Source: Pseudomonas sp. 7SR1
Lineage (GTDB): Bacteria; Pseudomonadota; Gammaproteobacteria; Pseudomonadales; Pseudomonadaceae
Length of the DNA: 64,000 nt
Assembly (NCBI RefSeq): GCF_900156465.1
Contig: NZ_LT707064.1
Coordinates: 4,479,001 to 4,543,000, forward strand
Direction: 5' to 3'
Position numbers and translations under genes: made by a program. Positions 17,671 through 26,591 of the stretch are shown one piece after another. Position 1 is the first letter of the stretch; the number at the start of each line of letters is the position of its first letter. Under the pieces are notes generated by a model, which was not told the origin of the DNA, searched no databases, and saw only the letters and a program-made list of their open reading frames with translations.

Positions 17671-18282
17671 TCATTCGAGCAAGCGCATCAACTCGAAAAC
17701 CATGCCAGACATTGCCTCGCTGCTGGATCCGGTCTTTCCCAATACCCGCATGCCTTGCTGGAGTGCCAGCAGGAGTTTGGCCAGGGGAGCGGCATCGATC
17801 TGTGCATTGACGGACCCGTCGAGCTGCCCTTCTTCGATCAGGCGACGCAACTGTGCCTCCCGCCTGTTCTGCTGTGCAGCGATCCGGTCTGCCACGTCCA
17901 TATCGGCCTGGGAAAGCTCCACGGCGGCTTCGACCACCAGGCATCCGGTGCGGCCCGGGATCTCGCCGCTCAGCTGCGCGTATTGAGTGAGCAAGGCCTG
18001 GATTTTGTCGCGGCCCGAATGCCTGTCCAGCAACTGAGCGGCGATGGCTTCGGCGCGCAGCGCCATATAGCGATCGAGCGCCGCCAGAAAAAGTCCGCGT
18101 TTGTCGCCCCAGGCCTTGTAGATGCTGCCCGACGTCAGCCCCAGGCAGGCGTTCAGGTCGGCGATGGAGGTGCCGTGATAGCCATATTCGCTGAAGCGCT
18201 TGATTGCCTTGTCCAGCACCGCATCCGTATCGAATTCGCGGGGGCGGCCTGGGCGGATGGATATTTCGGATTGAGTCGTCAT
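17671..18282 (-). CDS. TetR-family transcriptional regulator
   Basis: A 203-residue repressor beginning MTTQSEISIRPGRPREF. The N-terminal helix-turn-helix is GYHGTSIADLNACLGLTSGSIYKAWGDKRGLF, followed by an all-helical ligand domain containing GRTGCLVVEAAVEL. The ATG at 18282 is preferred over an upstream TTG (18312) because the latter would place a palindromic operator inside the gene. The hydrolase follows in the same direction, so the pair is probably an autoregulated operon induced by a small organic ligand. Confidence 0.9.
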   Translation of the reverse strand: MTTQSEISIRPGRPREFDTDAVLDKAIKRFSEYGYHGTSIADLNACLGLTSGSIYKAWGDKRGLFLAALDRYMALRAEAIAAQLLDRHSGRDKIQALLTQYAQLSGEIPGRTGCLVVEAAVELSQADMDVADRIAAQQNRREAQLRRLIEEGQLDGSVNAQIDAAPLAKLLLALQQGMRVLGKTGSSSEAMSGMVFELMRLLE

Positions 18283-18294
18283 GGCGACAGCATA

Positions 18295-18310
18295 GGAAAC
18301 ATTTGTTTCC
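18295..18310. promoter_or_regulatory. palindromic operator upstream of TetR gene
   Basis: GGAAACATTTGTTTCC is an inverted repeat with 7-bp arms lying 13 bases before the TetR start. GTTTCC also recurs in the short gap between the TetR and hydrolase genes (around 17626-17654). Its position fits autoregulation by the TetR protein. Confidence 0.6.
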
Positions 18311-18408
18311 AAATAAAGGGGGGGGAAACAAAAAATACCGTTGCCCCCACAGAAAGACAGGCGGGTCCAGGCGAACCCGCGCCTCCTGATGCATGGCTCC
18401 GGGGCGTC

Positions 18409-19779
18409 TCACTGCTGCCGGATAAGCTGGAACCGTAGCCCGGGATCCGCTCGCTGTACGGACAGTGTCCAGCCGTGGGCCGTGGCGATTTCCTGGCAGA
18501 TGGCCAGGCCCAGCCCCGCGCCGTGATCACGCCGATGGGCCCCGCGCCAGAACCGCTCGAAGAGATGCACCAGATGCTCTTTGTCCACGCCCGGACCGTG
18601 ATCGCGCAATGTCAGGGTGTCGGCATCCACTTCGATATGAATGTCGCTGCCTTGAGGCGCATGCTGGAGAGCGTTTTCCAGCAGGTTCTTGAGTAGCGTG
18701 AAGAGGGCGCCTCGATCCGCCAGCCACTGTGTGTCGGCATCGCCGCCGACGAGCAGTTTCACCTGTGCCGTGTCGGCCATTCGTTGGAGGTAATCGACGG
18801 TTTCCCTGACCACTTCGCGGACGTTGACCGTAGCGAACCGGTAGCTCTGGATCTCGCTCGCTTCGGCCAGGTGCAGCAATTGATGGACCTGGCGGGTCAT
18901 GTGCTCGACGTCGTTGAGCAGCGCTCCGCGTTCATGGCCTTGATCCAGTAATTCGATCTGGGCACGGATCAAGGCCAGCGGCGTCTTCAGCTCATGCGCC
19001 GCTTTGGCCAGGAATTCCTGCTGCACGCGATAACCACGTTCCAGGCGCATCAGCACGTGGTTGAAACTCTCGACCAGGGGCGCGATTTCCGCCGGAACCG
19101 AAGCGGTTGGCAGGCGTGCGTGAATGGACCGGGGGGAAATGGCGGCGGCCAGGTTCGATATGTCGCGCAGTGGCTTGAAGGTGTATCTCAAGGTGACGTA
19201 GACGCAGGTGCCGAAGACGAACAGCAGCACCAGGCTGAACAGGGCGATTCCCAGCCCGGTGAAAGGCAGTGCGAAGGCCCGGTAGACCAGGTGCAGGAAC
19301 CTCGTGCTGGCGGCGAATTGCAGATACCAGACGCGTCCCTCGTGTTCGACGACCGCGGTGGCGCCGTGCATCCGCACGTCAGCATGCGTGAACACGAAGC
19401 GCTCCGGTGGCGGCAGGCTGGCCGCGCTGTAGGGCGGCCATTGGACTTCGCTGGCGGAAGCCAGCGCGACCTTGCCGGAATCGTCCAGCACGCGGTAAGC
19501 CGTTTCCTGTTTAAGGCTGTCGAACACCCATTCGACGTCGAAGTCGGTGACGTCCAGGTCCACCGGATTGCCCTGGCTGTCGAACACCAGGTCATCGACC
19601 ATGTCGTGTGTCGTATCGGCCACTTCTGCGCCCGAGAGCAGGTCGCTCTGGGAAGAGGACATCGAAACCACCACCAGCACCACCAGCGCGGTGGTCAGCG
19701 CTGCCCCGGCGACATACGCGAGCAACACCTTAACGGCGAGGCTATTGAACCTGATCATGCGTGCCCAGGGCATAGCCAT
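18409..19779 (-). CDS. sensor histidine kinase
   Basis: Membrane kinase of up to 456 residues: TM1 near residues 16-40, a periplasmic domain of about 120 residues, TM2 near 172-198, HAMP, then the H-box AKAAHELKTPLAL (His262) and the ATPase boxes with NLLENALQHAP, LRDHGPGVDKE and GAGLGLAICQEIA. The frame overlaps the end of the response-regulator gene; ATGs at 19779, 19773 and 19758 are all possible, and AGGGGA best fits 19773. It pairs with the OmpR-type regulator encoded upstream in the same operon. The nearby MipA-like protein and the divergent RND pump suggest it senses an envelope-active compound. Confidence 0.93.
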   Translation of the reverse strand: MAMPWARMIRFNSLAVKVLLAYVAGAALTTALVVLVVVSMSSSQSDLLSGAEVADTTHDMVDDLVFDSQGNPVDLDVTDFDVEWVFDSLKQETAYRVLDDSGKVALASASEVQWPPYSAASLPPPERFVFTHADVRMHGATAVVEHEGRVWYLQFAASTRFLHLVYRAFALPFTGLGIALFSLVLLFVFGTCVYVTLRYTFKPLRDISNLAAAISPRSIHARLPTASVPAEIAPLVESFNHVLMRLERGYRVQQEFLAKAAHELKTPLALIRAQIELLDQGHERGALLNDVEHMTRQVHQLLHLAEASEIQSYRFATVNVREVVRETVDYLQRMADTAQVKLLVGGDADTQWLADRGALFTLLKNLLENALQHAPQGSDIHIEVDADTLTLRDHGPGVDKEHLVHLFERFWRGAHRRDHGAGLGLAICQEIATAHGWTLSVQRADPGLRFQLIRQQ

Positions 19780-20428
19780 GTCCCCTGACGTTCACGATGG
19801 TGTATTGCGACCCCACCATGATCAATTTACGACGAATGCGGTGCAGGGCGACGTCCAGTGCATTGGGTGTGACCGCATCGGTCAATCCCCAGGCTGCCGC
19901 CTCCAATGCTTTGCGTCGCACCACATCGGACTGATTGCGCACCAGAAGCAGCATGATCTGCATTTGCGCAGCGGACAGGGCCATGCTCCTGTCCCCTCGG
20001 CACAGTACGCCGGTGTCGGGTCGCAAGGTTAGGTCGCCATGGCTGGGATTGAGGGTGCTGAGCTGGACGGGGCGGCGAAGCAGCGCCTTGACCCGTGCCA
20101 CCATCTCATCCATGGCGAAGGGTTTGGGAAGATAGTCGTCCGCGCCGGCGTCCAGGCCTTCGACGCGATCATGCAGCGCATCCCGCGCCGTCAAGACCAG
20201 GCACGGCAAGCCCAGGGCGACCCTGCGCATTTTCTGCAGCAGCACGAGCCCGTCGCCATCCGGCAGCCCTCGGTCCAGGACCATTGCCTGGTAAGGAAGC
20301 CGCTGCACGGCCGCCCAGGCGGTGTCGATGCGGCCGACCACATCCACCGCGATGCCGACGCCGGCCAGGCCCTTGCAGATCAGCTGCGCAAGCCGTTCGT
20401 GGTCCTCGACCAGGAGTATGCGGCTCAT
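19742..20428 (-). CDS. OmpR/PhoB-family response regulator
   Basis: A 228-residue two-domain regulator. The receiver domain has the acidic pair Glu8-Asp9, phosphoacceptor Asp52 in VLDRGLPDGDG, and KPF for the conserved lysine. The C-terminal winged helix ends NVRGHGYAL, typical of OmpR proteins. Its start codon overlaps the MipA-like stop (ATGA type) and its end overlaps the kinase start, so the three are translationally coupled. It probably binds the CTTACCG direct repeats in the divergent promoter region and drives the RND pump. Confidence 0.93.
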   Translation of the reverse strand: MSRILLVEDHERLAQLICKGLAGVGIAVDVVGRIDTAWAAVQRLPYQAMVLDRGLPDGDGLVLLQKMRRVALGLPCLVLTARDALHDRVEGLDAGADDYLPKPFAMDEMVARVKALLRRPVQLSTLNPSHGDLTLRPDTGVLCRGDRSMALSAAQMQIMLLLVRNQSDVVRRKALEAAAWGLTDAVTPNALDVALHRIRRKLIMVGSQYTIVNVRGHGYALGTHDQVQ

Positions 20429-21249
20429 CAGAAACGGTACAGGTAACCGAAGCGCACGCTGTTTTCGGTAGAAGCATCCACCAGCGGGCTGTCCTTGATC
20501 TCATTGGCCAGGCGTACCGCTTCCAGGTCGAGAAATACCGAGTGGTGTCGATCGAACAGGTAGGTACCACGCAGGCCGAATTCAGTGTTCATAGCGGACT
20601 TCCCGTCATAGGCTGGGCGATCGGAACGGGCTTCCTCGTCGCGAACCCCGAAATAGTAGTCGACATAGTCCTTGTCCTGCCAGACGGCGGCCAGCCGCGG
20701 AGTGAGCCTGATCCGGTCGCCCAGCTCCCACGTCCTGTCCAGGCCGAGGGTGAAGCGCTGTCCATCGCTGTTGCCCGAGGCGTCGGCCGTCCACTGCGCC
20801 GTGACGTTCGCCCATGGGTTTTCCCATTTCACGTTCCCCCCGGCCCATAGGCCGCCGTCCCGGTCATCCATACCGTCGAGAATCCGTGCGTCGTCGTCCT
20901 CATAGCCGCTGGAGTCGTAGTGGATCACTGCGTTGAACTTCAGTTGCTGAGTGTCATCGAGGCGCAGGCTCGGCAGCTTGATCTCGGCAGTGGTGCCGAA
21001 CACCTCCAGATAATCGTTCTCGAAATAGATCAGCGGTATGACCTGGTTATCCCGATCGATATCGGTATAGGGCTGTTGGCTGCTGGCGGCACCGATCCCC
21101 AGCCCCCAGGATGAACTCCCTTCGGCGCGTTCCGGTTCGGCGGCGCGGACCACCAGGGACGTACTCGACCCAACCAGAGCGGCTGAAATGACCATGCAGC
21201 GCGTCAGCGCCGTCAAGCGTTTCGGAGCAGGGAAGCGTGAAAGAGACAT
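20428..21249 (-). CDS. MipA/OmpV-family outer-membrane protein
   Basis: A 273-residue protein with a signal peptide (ending near VVRA|AEPE) and alternating beta-strand sequence such as WGLGIGAASSQQPY, VIPLIYFENDYLEVFG and NSVRFGYLYRF with a terminal phenylalanine, as in the MipA/OmpV family. It is the first gene of an operon with the response regulator and kinase. In Pseudomonas, MipA-type proteins have been linked to sensing of membrane-active peptides by two-component systems; that this copy aids the adjacent kinase is inference. Confidence 0.88.
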   Translation of the reverse strand: MSLSRFPAPKRLTALTRCMVISAALVGSSTSLVVRAAEPERAEGSSSWGLGIGAASSQQPYTDIDRDNQVIPLIYFENDYLEVFGTTAEIKLPSLRLDDTQQLKFNAVIHYDSSGYEDDDARILDGMDDRDGGLWAGGNVKWENPWANVTAQWTADASGNSDGQRFTLGLDRTWELGDRIRLTPRLAAVWQDKDYVDYYFGVRDEEARSDRPAYDGKSAMNTEFGLRGTYLFDRHHSVFLDLEAVRLANEIKDSPLVDASTENSVRFGYLYRF

Positions 21250-21299
21250 GCAGCTCTCCAGAGCGAGGATAAGGACGCCGCGATGATCGGCAGCTTCGT

Positions 21300-21317
21300 C
21301 TTACCGAACACTTACCG
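21300..21317. promoter_or_regulatory. CTTACCG direct repeats, probable response-regulator site
   Basis: CTTACCG occurs at 21300 and 21311, an 11-bp period typical of OmpR-family sites, and an inverted GGTAAG lies at 21344. The repeats sit in the 204-bp divergent region between the MipA-regulator-kinase operon and the RND adaptor gene. Confidence 0.5.
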
Positions 21318-21453
21318 GGCGACATCTTTCGCTCCTTGTTCCTGGTAAGGATCTGGAAAGGTTTCCCGCTGGATAGTGGCCGCCTTGCAGCGATTTGCGC
21401 ACAAGCCCCATCAGCATCGCGCCGACAGCGCTGTGTCCAGGAATACCACCCGC

Positions 21454-22647
21454 ATGAAATCGATCTCCCGCCAAACGGCTCTCGTGGCCGTGAGCACCGC
21501 CGCAGCGATCATTTTGGTGATCGTCGCCCTTGCAACGAGCCCCTCTGAATCCACGCCGGATGTCAGCCAGGCAGCCCCCGCGGCAAAGCCTGCGCTTTCG
21601 GTCGCGGTCACCACGCTGCAGCCGTTGCGGCTTCCCGTGCGGATTCATGCCAACGGCGACATCATGCCGTGGCAGGAGGCGAGCATCGGGACCGAGGCGG
21701 ACGGGCTGCGCCTGGCGGAGGTCAAGGTCAATGTCGGCGACCAGGTCCGGCGCAACCAGTTGCTCGCCACCTTTGCCCCCGACACGCCTGGCGCCGAGCT
21801 TGCGCAAAGTCAGGCCGCCACGGCGGAGGCGCGGGCTGCCCTTGTCGAAGCCGAGGCCAATGCCAAGCGGGCGCGCTTGCTGGAGGTCGACGGTGCGATG
21901 TCAGCGCAGCAGATCACCCAATACCTGGTGGCCGAGCGCACCGCGCAGGCCCGGCTGAAGTCCGCCGAGGCCACCGAGCAGTTGCGGCGCCTTCGACTGG
22001 CCCACACCCAGGTACTGGCCCCGGACGACGGTGTCATCTCGTCTCGAACCGCCACCGTGGGCGCCGTGCTGCCGGCTGGCCAGGAACTGTTTCGCCTGAT
22101 CCGTGGCCAGCGGCTCGAATGGCGGGCCGAAGTCGCGGCCGCCGATCTTGCGCGGTTGAAACCCGGCCAGGTGGCCAGGGTACGCCTGGCCGATGGCCAG
22201 GTGGCGCAGGGCACCCTGCGGATGATCGCGCCCACGGTGGATACGCAAACCCGCAACGGGATGGCCTATGTCGATCTGCCGGCCGGTGGCGTCGCCCGTG
22301 CCGGCATGTTCGCACGAGGCGAATTCGAGGTGGGTGCCGATCGGGCGATGACCTTGCCGCAGAGCGCGGTACTGTTGAGCGATGGCTTCAGCTACGTGCT
22401 GCGCGTAGGGCCGGACGCCAGGGTCATGCGAAGCAAGGTATCGGTCGGGCGCAGCGTGGGCGAGCGGATCGAAATCATTCATGGCCTCGACCCTGCTAGC
22501 CCCGTGGTCCTGGCCGGTGGCGGCTTCCTGAACGAAGGCGATCATGTCCGGGTCGTTGAGGCGCTGCCGGCTCCCGACCCTGACCAGGTGACATCCAGTT
22601 CGAGGGTGGGTGCTGGCAGCCTGCGTTTGCCGGAGAGCCAGCCATGA
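21454..22647 (+). CDS. RND efflux periplasmic adaptor subunit
   Basis: A 397-residue adaptor starting MKSISRQTALVAV with one N-terminal membrane anchor (AAAIILVIVALA). Lipoyl halves are IHANGDIMPWQEASIG...VGDQVRRNQLLATF and VLAPDDGVISSRTATVGAVL, separated by a short alpha-hairpin, with beta-barrel and membrane-proximal domains after. The upstream in-frame ATG at 21376 would add a non-membrane leader and is less likely. The stop overlaps the transporter start. No lipobox is present, unlike the adaptor at 4351. The operon is divergent from a two-component system that probably controls it. Confidence 0.92.
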   Translation: MKSISRQTALVAVSTAAAIILVIVALATSPSESTPDVSQAAPAAKPALSVAVTTLQPLRLPVRIHANGDIMPWQEASIGTEADGLRLAEVKVNVGDQVRRNQLLATFAPDTPGAELAQSQAATAEARAALVEAEANAKRARLLEVDGAMSAQQITQYLVAERTAQARLKSAEATEQLRRLRLAHTQVLAPDDGVISSRTATVGAVLPAGQELFRLIRGQRLEWRAEVAAADLARLKPGQVARVRLADGQVAQGTLRMIAPTVDTQTRNGMAYVDLPAGGVARAGMFARGEFEVGADRAMTLPQSAVLLSDGFSYVLRVGPDARVMRSKVSVGRSVGERIEIIHGLDPASPVVLAGGGFLNEGDHVRVVEALPAPDPDQVTSSSRVGAGSLRLPESQP

Positions 22648-25600
22648 GCCTGAACGTGTCGTCCTGGTCGATCCGAAACCCGACACCGGCCATTCTGCTG
22701 TTCATCCTGCTGACGTTCGTTGGCCTGATGAGTTTCGCGATGATGAAAGTGCAGGAGTTTCCCGATATCGACTTGCCGGTGGTGACGGTGACGGCTGAAT
22801 TGCCGGGCGCTTCGCCGGTCCAGCTGGAAAACGACGTCGCCCGCAAGATCGAGGATTCCCTCGCCACGGTGCAGGGCGTCAAGCACATTCGCAGCACCCT
22901 GTCCGACGGCACCGTGGACATCTCCGTCGAGTTTCGTCTGGAGAAGTCCAGCCAGCAAGGGTTGGACGAGGTTCGCGACGCCGTGGCCCGTGTGCGCGCG
23001 GACTTGCCCGCCGACCTGCGGGACCCGGTGATCAGAAAGGTCGACATCGCCGGCTCGGCGATATTGATCTATACCCTGGCATCGACGCGCCTGGACGATG
23101 AAGCCCTGTCCTGGTTCGTCGAGCACGAACTCAGCAAGGCGCTGCTGGCGGTTCGGGGTGTCGGGGCGGTTTCCCGCGTCGGTGGGGTCAGTCGTGAGGT
23201 GCGCATCGACCTGGATCCGGTGAAACTGCTCGCCCTCAATACCAGCGCCTTGGATATCTCCCGCCAGCTGCGGCAGATGCAGCAGGAGGCGTCCGGCGGC
23301 CGGGCCTATCTGGGTGGCGCGGAACAGTCGATCCGCATGCTGGCCAACGTGCAGTCGAGCGAAGAAATCGCCCGTTTCGAAATCACCCTGAGCGACGGTC
23401 GCCGTGTCAGGCTCGACGAAATCGCCTCCGTGGCCGATACGGTGGCCGAACCGCGTTCAGCCGCACTGCTCAACGGCCAGCCAGTGGTCGGTTTCGAGGT
23501 GCTGCGCGCGCGCGGCGCCGGGGAGGTCGAAGTGGGCGAAGGCGTCCAGGCCGCCCTCGACGCCCTCAAGGCCAGGCATCCTCATATCGTGGTCACAGAG
23601 GTATTCAACTCGGTGGAGCTGGTGGTGGAGAACTATGACGGTTCGATGCGCCTGCTCTACGAAGGTGCCGCCCTTGCCATCCTGGTGGTGTTTTTCTTCC
23701 TGCGTGACTGGCGAGCGACCGCCGTTGTCGCCGTCGCGCTACCCCTGTCGGCCATTCCGACCTTCGCCGTGATGCACTGGATGGGATTCACGCTGAACAC
23801 CGTAACGCTGTTGTCCTTGTCCCTGGTGATCGGTGTGCTGGTGGACGATGCCATAGTCGAGATCGAGAACATCGAGCGCCATATGCGGCTGGGCAAGACT
23901 CCTTATCAGGCCGCGCTGGAGGCCGCTGATGAGATCGGGTTGGCAGTGATAGCCACCACGTTCACCTTGATCGCGGTATTTTTGCCGACGGCGTTCATGA
24001 GCGGGACCGTCGGCAAGTTCTTCGTCCAGTTCGGCTGGACAGCTGCCATTGCGGTGTTCTTTTCACTGCTCGTCGCGCGAATGTTGACCCCGATGATGGC
24101 GGCCTACCTGCTCAGAGCACCGAAGTCGTCGAACCGACAGTCTTCACGGTGGATGAACCTGTATCTGTCCTGGGCTCGCTGGTGCTTGCGTCATCGTCTG
24201 TTGACGGTGACGATCGCGGCGGCCTTTTTCGCCGGTGGCCTGATGCTCGCGGTGTCGTTGCCAGGAACGTTCATTCCTGCCGATGACGATTGGCAAACCC
24301 AGGTCACGCTGACACTCGCTCCGGGCAGCAAGATGGCCGATACCCTTTCCCTCGCCGAACGGGCACGCCGGATCGTCGAACAGAACCCCCAGGTAAAGCG
24401 GGTTTACACCGCCATTGGTAAAAGCGCCGCCGAGGATGATCCAGGCGAACCGCCTGCCAGTTCCGCCGGGGACGTGCGTACCGCCGTACTCACGATCAGC
24501 ATCGCACACCGCAATGACCGCCCCGGCCTGAGCAAGCAACAGATCGAGGGCGAACTGCGCGAAGCGCTGGGCGTGTTGCCGGGAGTGCGGGTCGGGGTCG
24601 GCATGGGCGGTTCGGACAACTTCGTGCTGGTGTTGGCGGGTGAAGACGCTCTGGTGCTGACCCGACATGCGCAGCAGGTAGCGCGCGAGCTGCGTACGCT
24701 TCCAGGGGGCGGCGCGGTCACTTCAACCGCCAGCCTGGTGCGACCCGAGTTGATCGTGCGTCCTGACTTTGCGCGTGCCGCCGACCTGGGCGTCACCTCC
24801 GCTGCGATCGCCGATACCCTGCGGGTCGCTACCCTGGGGGATTACGACCAGGCGCTCGCAAAGTTGAGTTTCAGCGAGCGACAGGTGCCGGTGGTGGTAA
24901 GGCTTGCCGATGCTGCCCGGGCAGACATCGAGGTGCTCAAGCGGCTTCCGGTTCCCGGGGCCAGGGGGCCTGTAGCGCTGGAGAATGTCGCCACGCTGGA
25001 AATCGGCAGCGGCCCGGCTGAAATCGCACGCTACGACCGCATGCGCAACGTCGACATCGAAGTCGAGCTCAACGGCCAAGCCTTGGGAGACGTCGAGGAG
25101 GCGGTGCTGGCGTTGCCCAGCCTGCGGACGTTGCCGGCAGGGGTGGTGCAAACCTCCGGTGGCGATGCCGAGGCCATGGGCGAGCTGGCCATCGGCTTCG
25201 GCCTGGCGATGCTGACGGGCGTCCTGTGCATCTACATGGTGCTAGTCTTGCTGCTGAAGGATTTCATGCAGCCGTTGACAATCCTGGCGGCGCCGATGCT
25301 ATCGATCCCCGGGGCATTCGTGGCCTTGTTCTTCACCGACACCGAGATGTCGATGCCGGCGATGATCGGGCTCATCATGCTGATGGGCATCGCCACGAAG
25401 AACTCTATCCTGCTGGTCGACTACATCATCCTCGCTCGCCGGGATCATGGCCTTTCCCGCTGGGATGCGATTATCGATGCCTGTGGCAAGCGTGCCCGTC
25501 CCATCATCATGACCACGATGGCCATGGGGGGTGGGATGCTACCGGTGGCCCTGGGTATAGGGGCCGATCCGAGTTTTCGAGCGCCCATGGCCATCGGCGT

Positions 25601-25775
25601 ATTGGGCGGCCTGATGACGTCGACCCTGTTCAGCCTGCTGGTGATCCCGGTGGTCTTTACCTATGTGGACGACGCCGCCCAGTGGATCGGCAGACTCACC
25701 GGCACCTTTGGCGGGCGGCCGATGGCGGGCAAGGAAGGGCATGCCGATCTCTCTGGTGGAGGTGCTGGGTCATGA
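22644..25775 (+). CDS. RND efflux transporter
   Basis: A 1043-residue inner-membrane pump opening MSLNVSSWSIRNPTPAILLF. TM4 carries VIGVLVDDAIVEIENIERH with the paired proton-relay aspartates, and the second half carries MGIATKNSILLVDYI. The sequence is nearer the MdtBC/AcrB-like multidrug group that starts with RNP than to heavy-metal pumps. Start ATG overlaps the adaptor stop (ATGA). No outer-membrane channel gene follows; a repeat element begins about 20 bases after the stop. Confidence 0.93.
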   Translation: MSLNVSSWSIRNPTPAILLFILLTFVGLMSFAMMKVQEFPDIDLPVVTVTAELPGASPVQLENDVARKIEDSLATVQGVKHIRSTLSDGTVDISVEFRLEKSSQQGLDEVRDAVARVRADLPADLRDPVIRKVDIAGSAILIYTLASTRLDDEALSWFVEHELSKALLAVRGVGAVSRVGGVSREVRIDLDPVKLLALNTSALDISRQLRQMQQEASGGRAYLGGAEQSIRMLANVQSSEEIARFEITLSDGRRVRLDEIASVADTVAEPRSAALLNGQPVVGFEVLRARGAGEVEVGEGVQAALDALKARHPHIVVTEVFNSVELVVENYDGSMRLLYEGAALAILVVFFFLRDWRATAVVAVALPLSAIPTFAVMHWMGFTLNTVTLLSLSLVIGVLVDDAIVEIENIERHMRLGKTPYQAALEAADEIGLAVIATTFTLIAVFLPTAFMSGTVGKFFVQFGWTAAIAVFFSLLVARMLTPMMAAYLLRAPKSSNRQSSRWMNLYLSWARWCLRHRLLTVTIAAAFFAGGLMLAVSLPGTFIPADDDWQTQVTLTLAPGSKMADTLSLAERARRIVEQNPQVKRVYTAIGKSAAEDDPGEPPASSAGDVRTAVLTISIAHRNDRPGLSKQQIEGELREALGVLPGVRVGVGMGGSDNFVLVLAGEDALVLTRHAQQVARELRTLPGGGAVTSTASLVRPELIVRPDFARAADLGVTSAAIADTLRVATLGDYDQALAKLSFSERQVPVVVRLADAARADIEVLKRLPVPGARGPVALENVATLEIGSGPAEIARYDRMRNVDIEVELNGQALGDVEEAVLALPSLRTLPAGVVQTSGGDAEAMGELAIGFGLAMLTGVLCIYMVLVLLLKDFMQPLTILAAPMLSIPGAFVALFFTDTEMSMPAMIGLIMLMGIATKNSILLVDYIILARRDHGLSRWDAIIDACGKRARPIIMTTMAMGGGMLPVALGIGADPSFRAPMAIGVLGGLMTSTLFSLLVIPVVFTYVDDAAQWIGRLTGTFGGRPMAGKEGHADLSGGGAGS

Positions 25776-25797
25776 GTGGACGATGCCGCCCGAGAAC

Positions 25798-25884
25798 CAT
25801 ACGCCTTACCAAAAACCGTGATACTCGTTCAGGCTGCGTTGAAAACAGCCTGATCTTGGGCTCAAGATTTTTCGGACAGAGCCT
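25798..25884. repeat. MITE-like inverted-repeat element, copy C (shorter, diverged)
   Basis: The right end (TCAAGATTTTTCGGACAG then AGCCT) and the core GGCTGCGTTGAAAACAGCC match copies A and B near 14 kb in the same orientation. The left terminal repeat is degraded and about 5-10 internal bases are missing. It overlaps the very end of the small gene that follows. Confidence 0.6.
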
Positions 25885-26131
25885 AAGGCTGCCTTTTGGT
25901 GTCGGTCGAGACCACGTTCTCGAGACCGGCCGCATGGGGTATGTGGTTCGGCACGATCAATTGCACTTGCTGACGGCGGCATTTGAATTTCACGCCCTTG
26001 CGGGGCGCCATGCCCCTGGCCGTTTCCATGCATATTTCCTTGGTGGCATAGGTCGGTCCCGGCTTGCGTTCTTCCACGCAGCCTTCCTTGCCACTGCAGA
26101 TCGCCATGACCATAACGTATACAGTCATCAT
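25883..26131 (-). CDS. small cysteine-containing hypothetical protein, about 82 residues
   Basis: I do not recognise a named family. The product starts MMTVYVMVMAICSGKEGC, has four cysteines and several basic residues (RKGVKFKCRRQQ), and no clear cleavable signal. GGGAGC precedes two adjacent ATGs (26131 and 26128). The frame extends upstream to 26212, but without a supported start. The 3' end abuts repeat copy C, so the tail after KCRRQ may be degenerate. Confidence 0.5.
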   Translation of the reverse strand: MMTVYVMVMAICSGKEGCVEERKPGPTYATKEICMETARGMAPRKGVKFKCRRQQVQLIVPNHIPHAAGLENVVSTDTKRQP

Positions 26132-26591
26132 CCCGGTGTTGCTCCCATAGAAGCGATGCGATTGTTGCGTCCTGCGCCAGCCCTTGAAGGGGCAAACGAG
26201 TAGCAATGACACGCGGATGATGAGCCTTCATTCGAACACCCAGCAATGGCATGGTGATGCCATTTGTCGGAAAAACGTCACTATTTTAGTCTTTGGCATT
26301 TTTGCCAAAAATGGCGACAGTATATTGGCGCTATTGCTTGGAGGGCTGGGTTAATACTATGGGTTGAGCTGAGGTAATGGCCCGTAAATAAAGGGTTGTA
26401 AGTGACGCTGCGGCTGGGTGGGGGGACTGCTGTTTCGATCCGTGGATTCTGCTCAAAAATGATCGTGCAATACCTTGATTCGAATCACTTTTAAAGGGCC
26501 CAGGGCTGCGATGGCGGGGGTACATGCCGCTGTCAACGCGATCTGGATGAGGGCGATAAGGGTGGGGCAGCGCGGCGGGTCTCGAAGCAAT
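26132..26591. other. 460-bp intergenic region without a supported gene
   Basis: AT-richer than its surroundings. It contains two small inverted repeats, ATGGCA-tggtga-TGCCAT near 26246 and TTTGGCA-tttt-TGCCAAA at 26292-26309, neither followed by a T tract. It lies between the 3' end of a TetR gene and the 5' end of the small gene to its left, and probably holds the latter's promoter. Confidence 0.5.
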
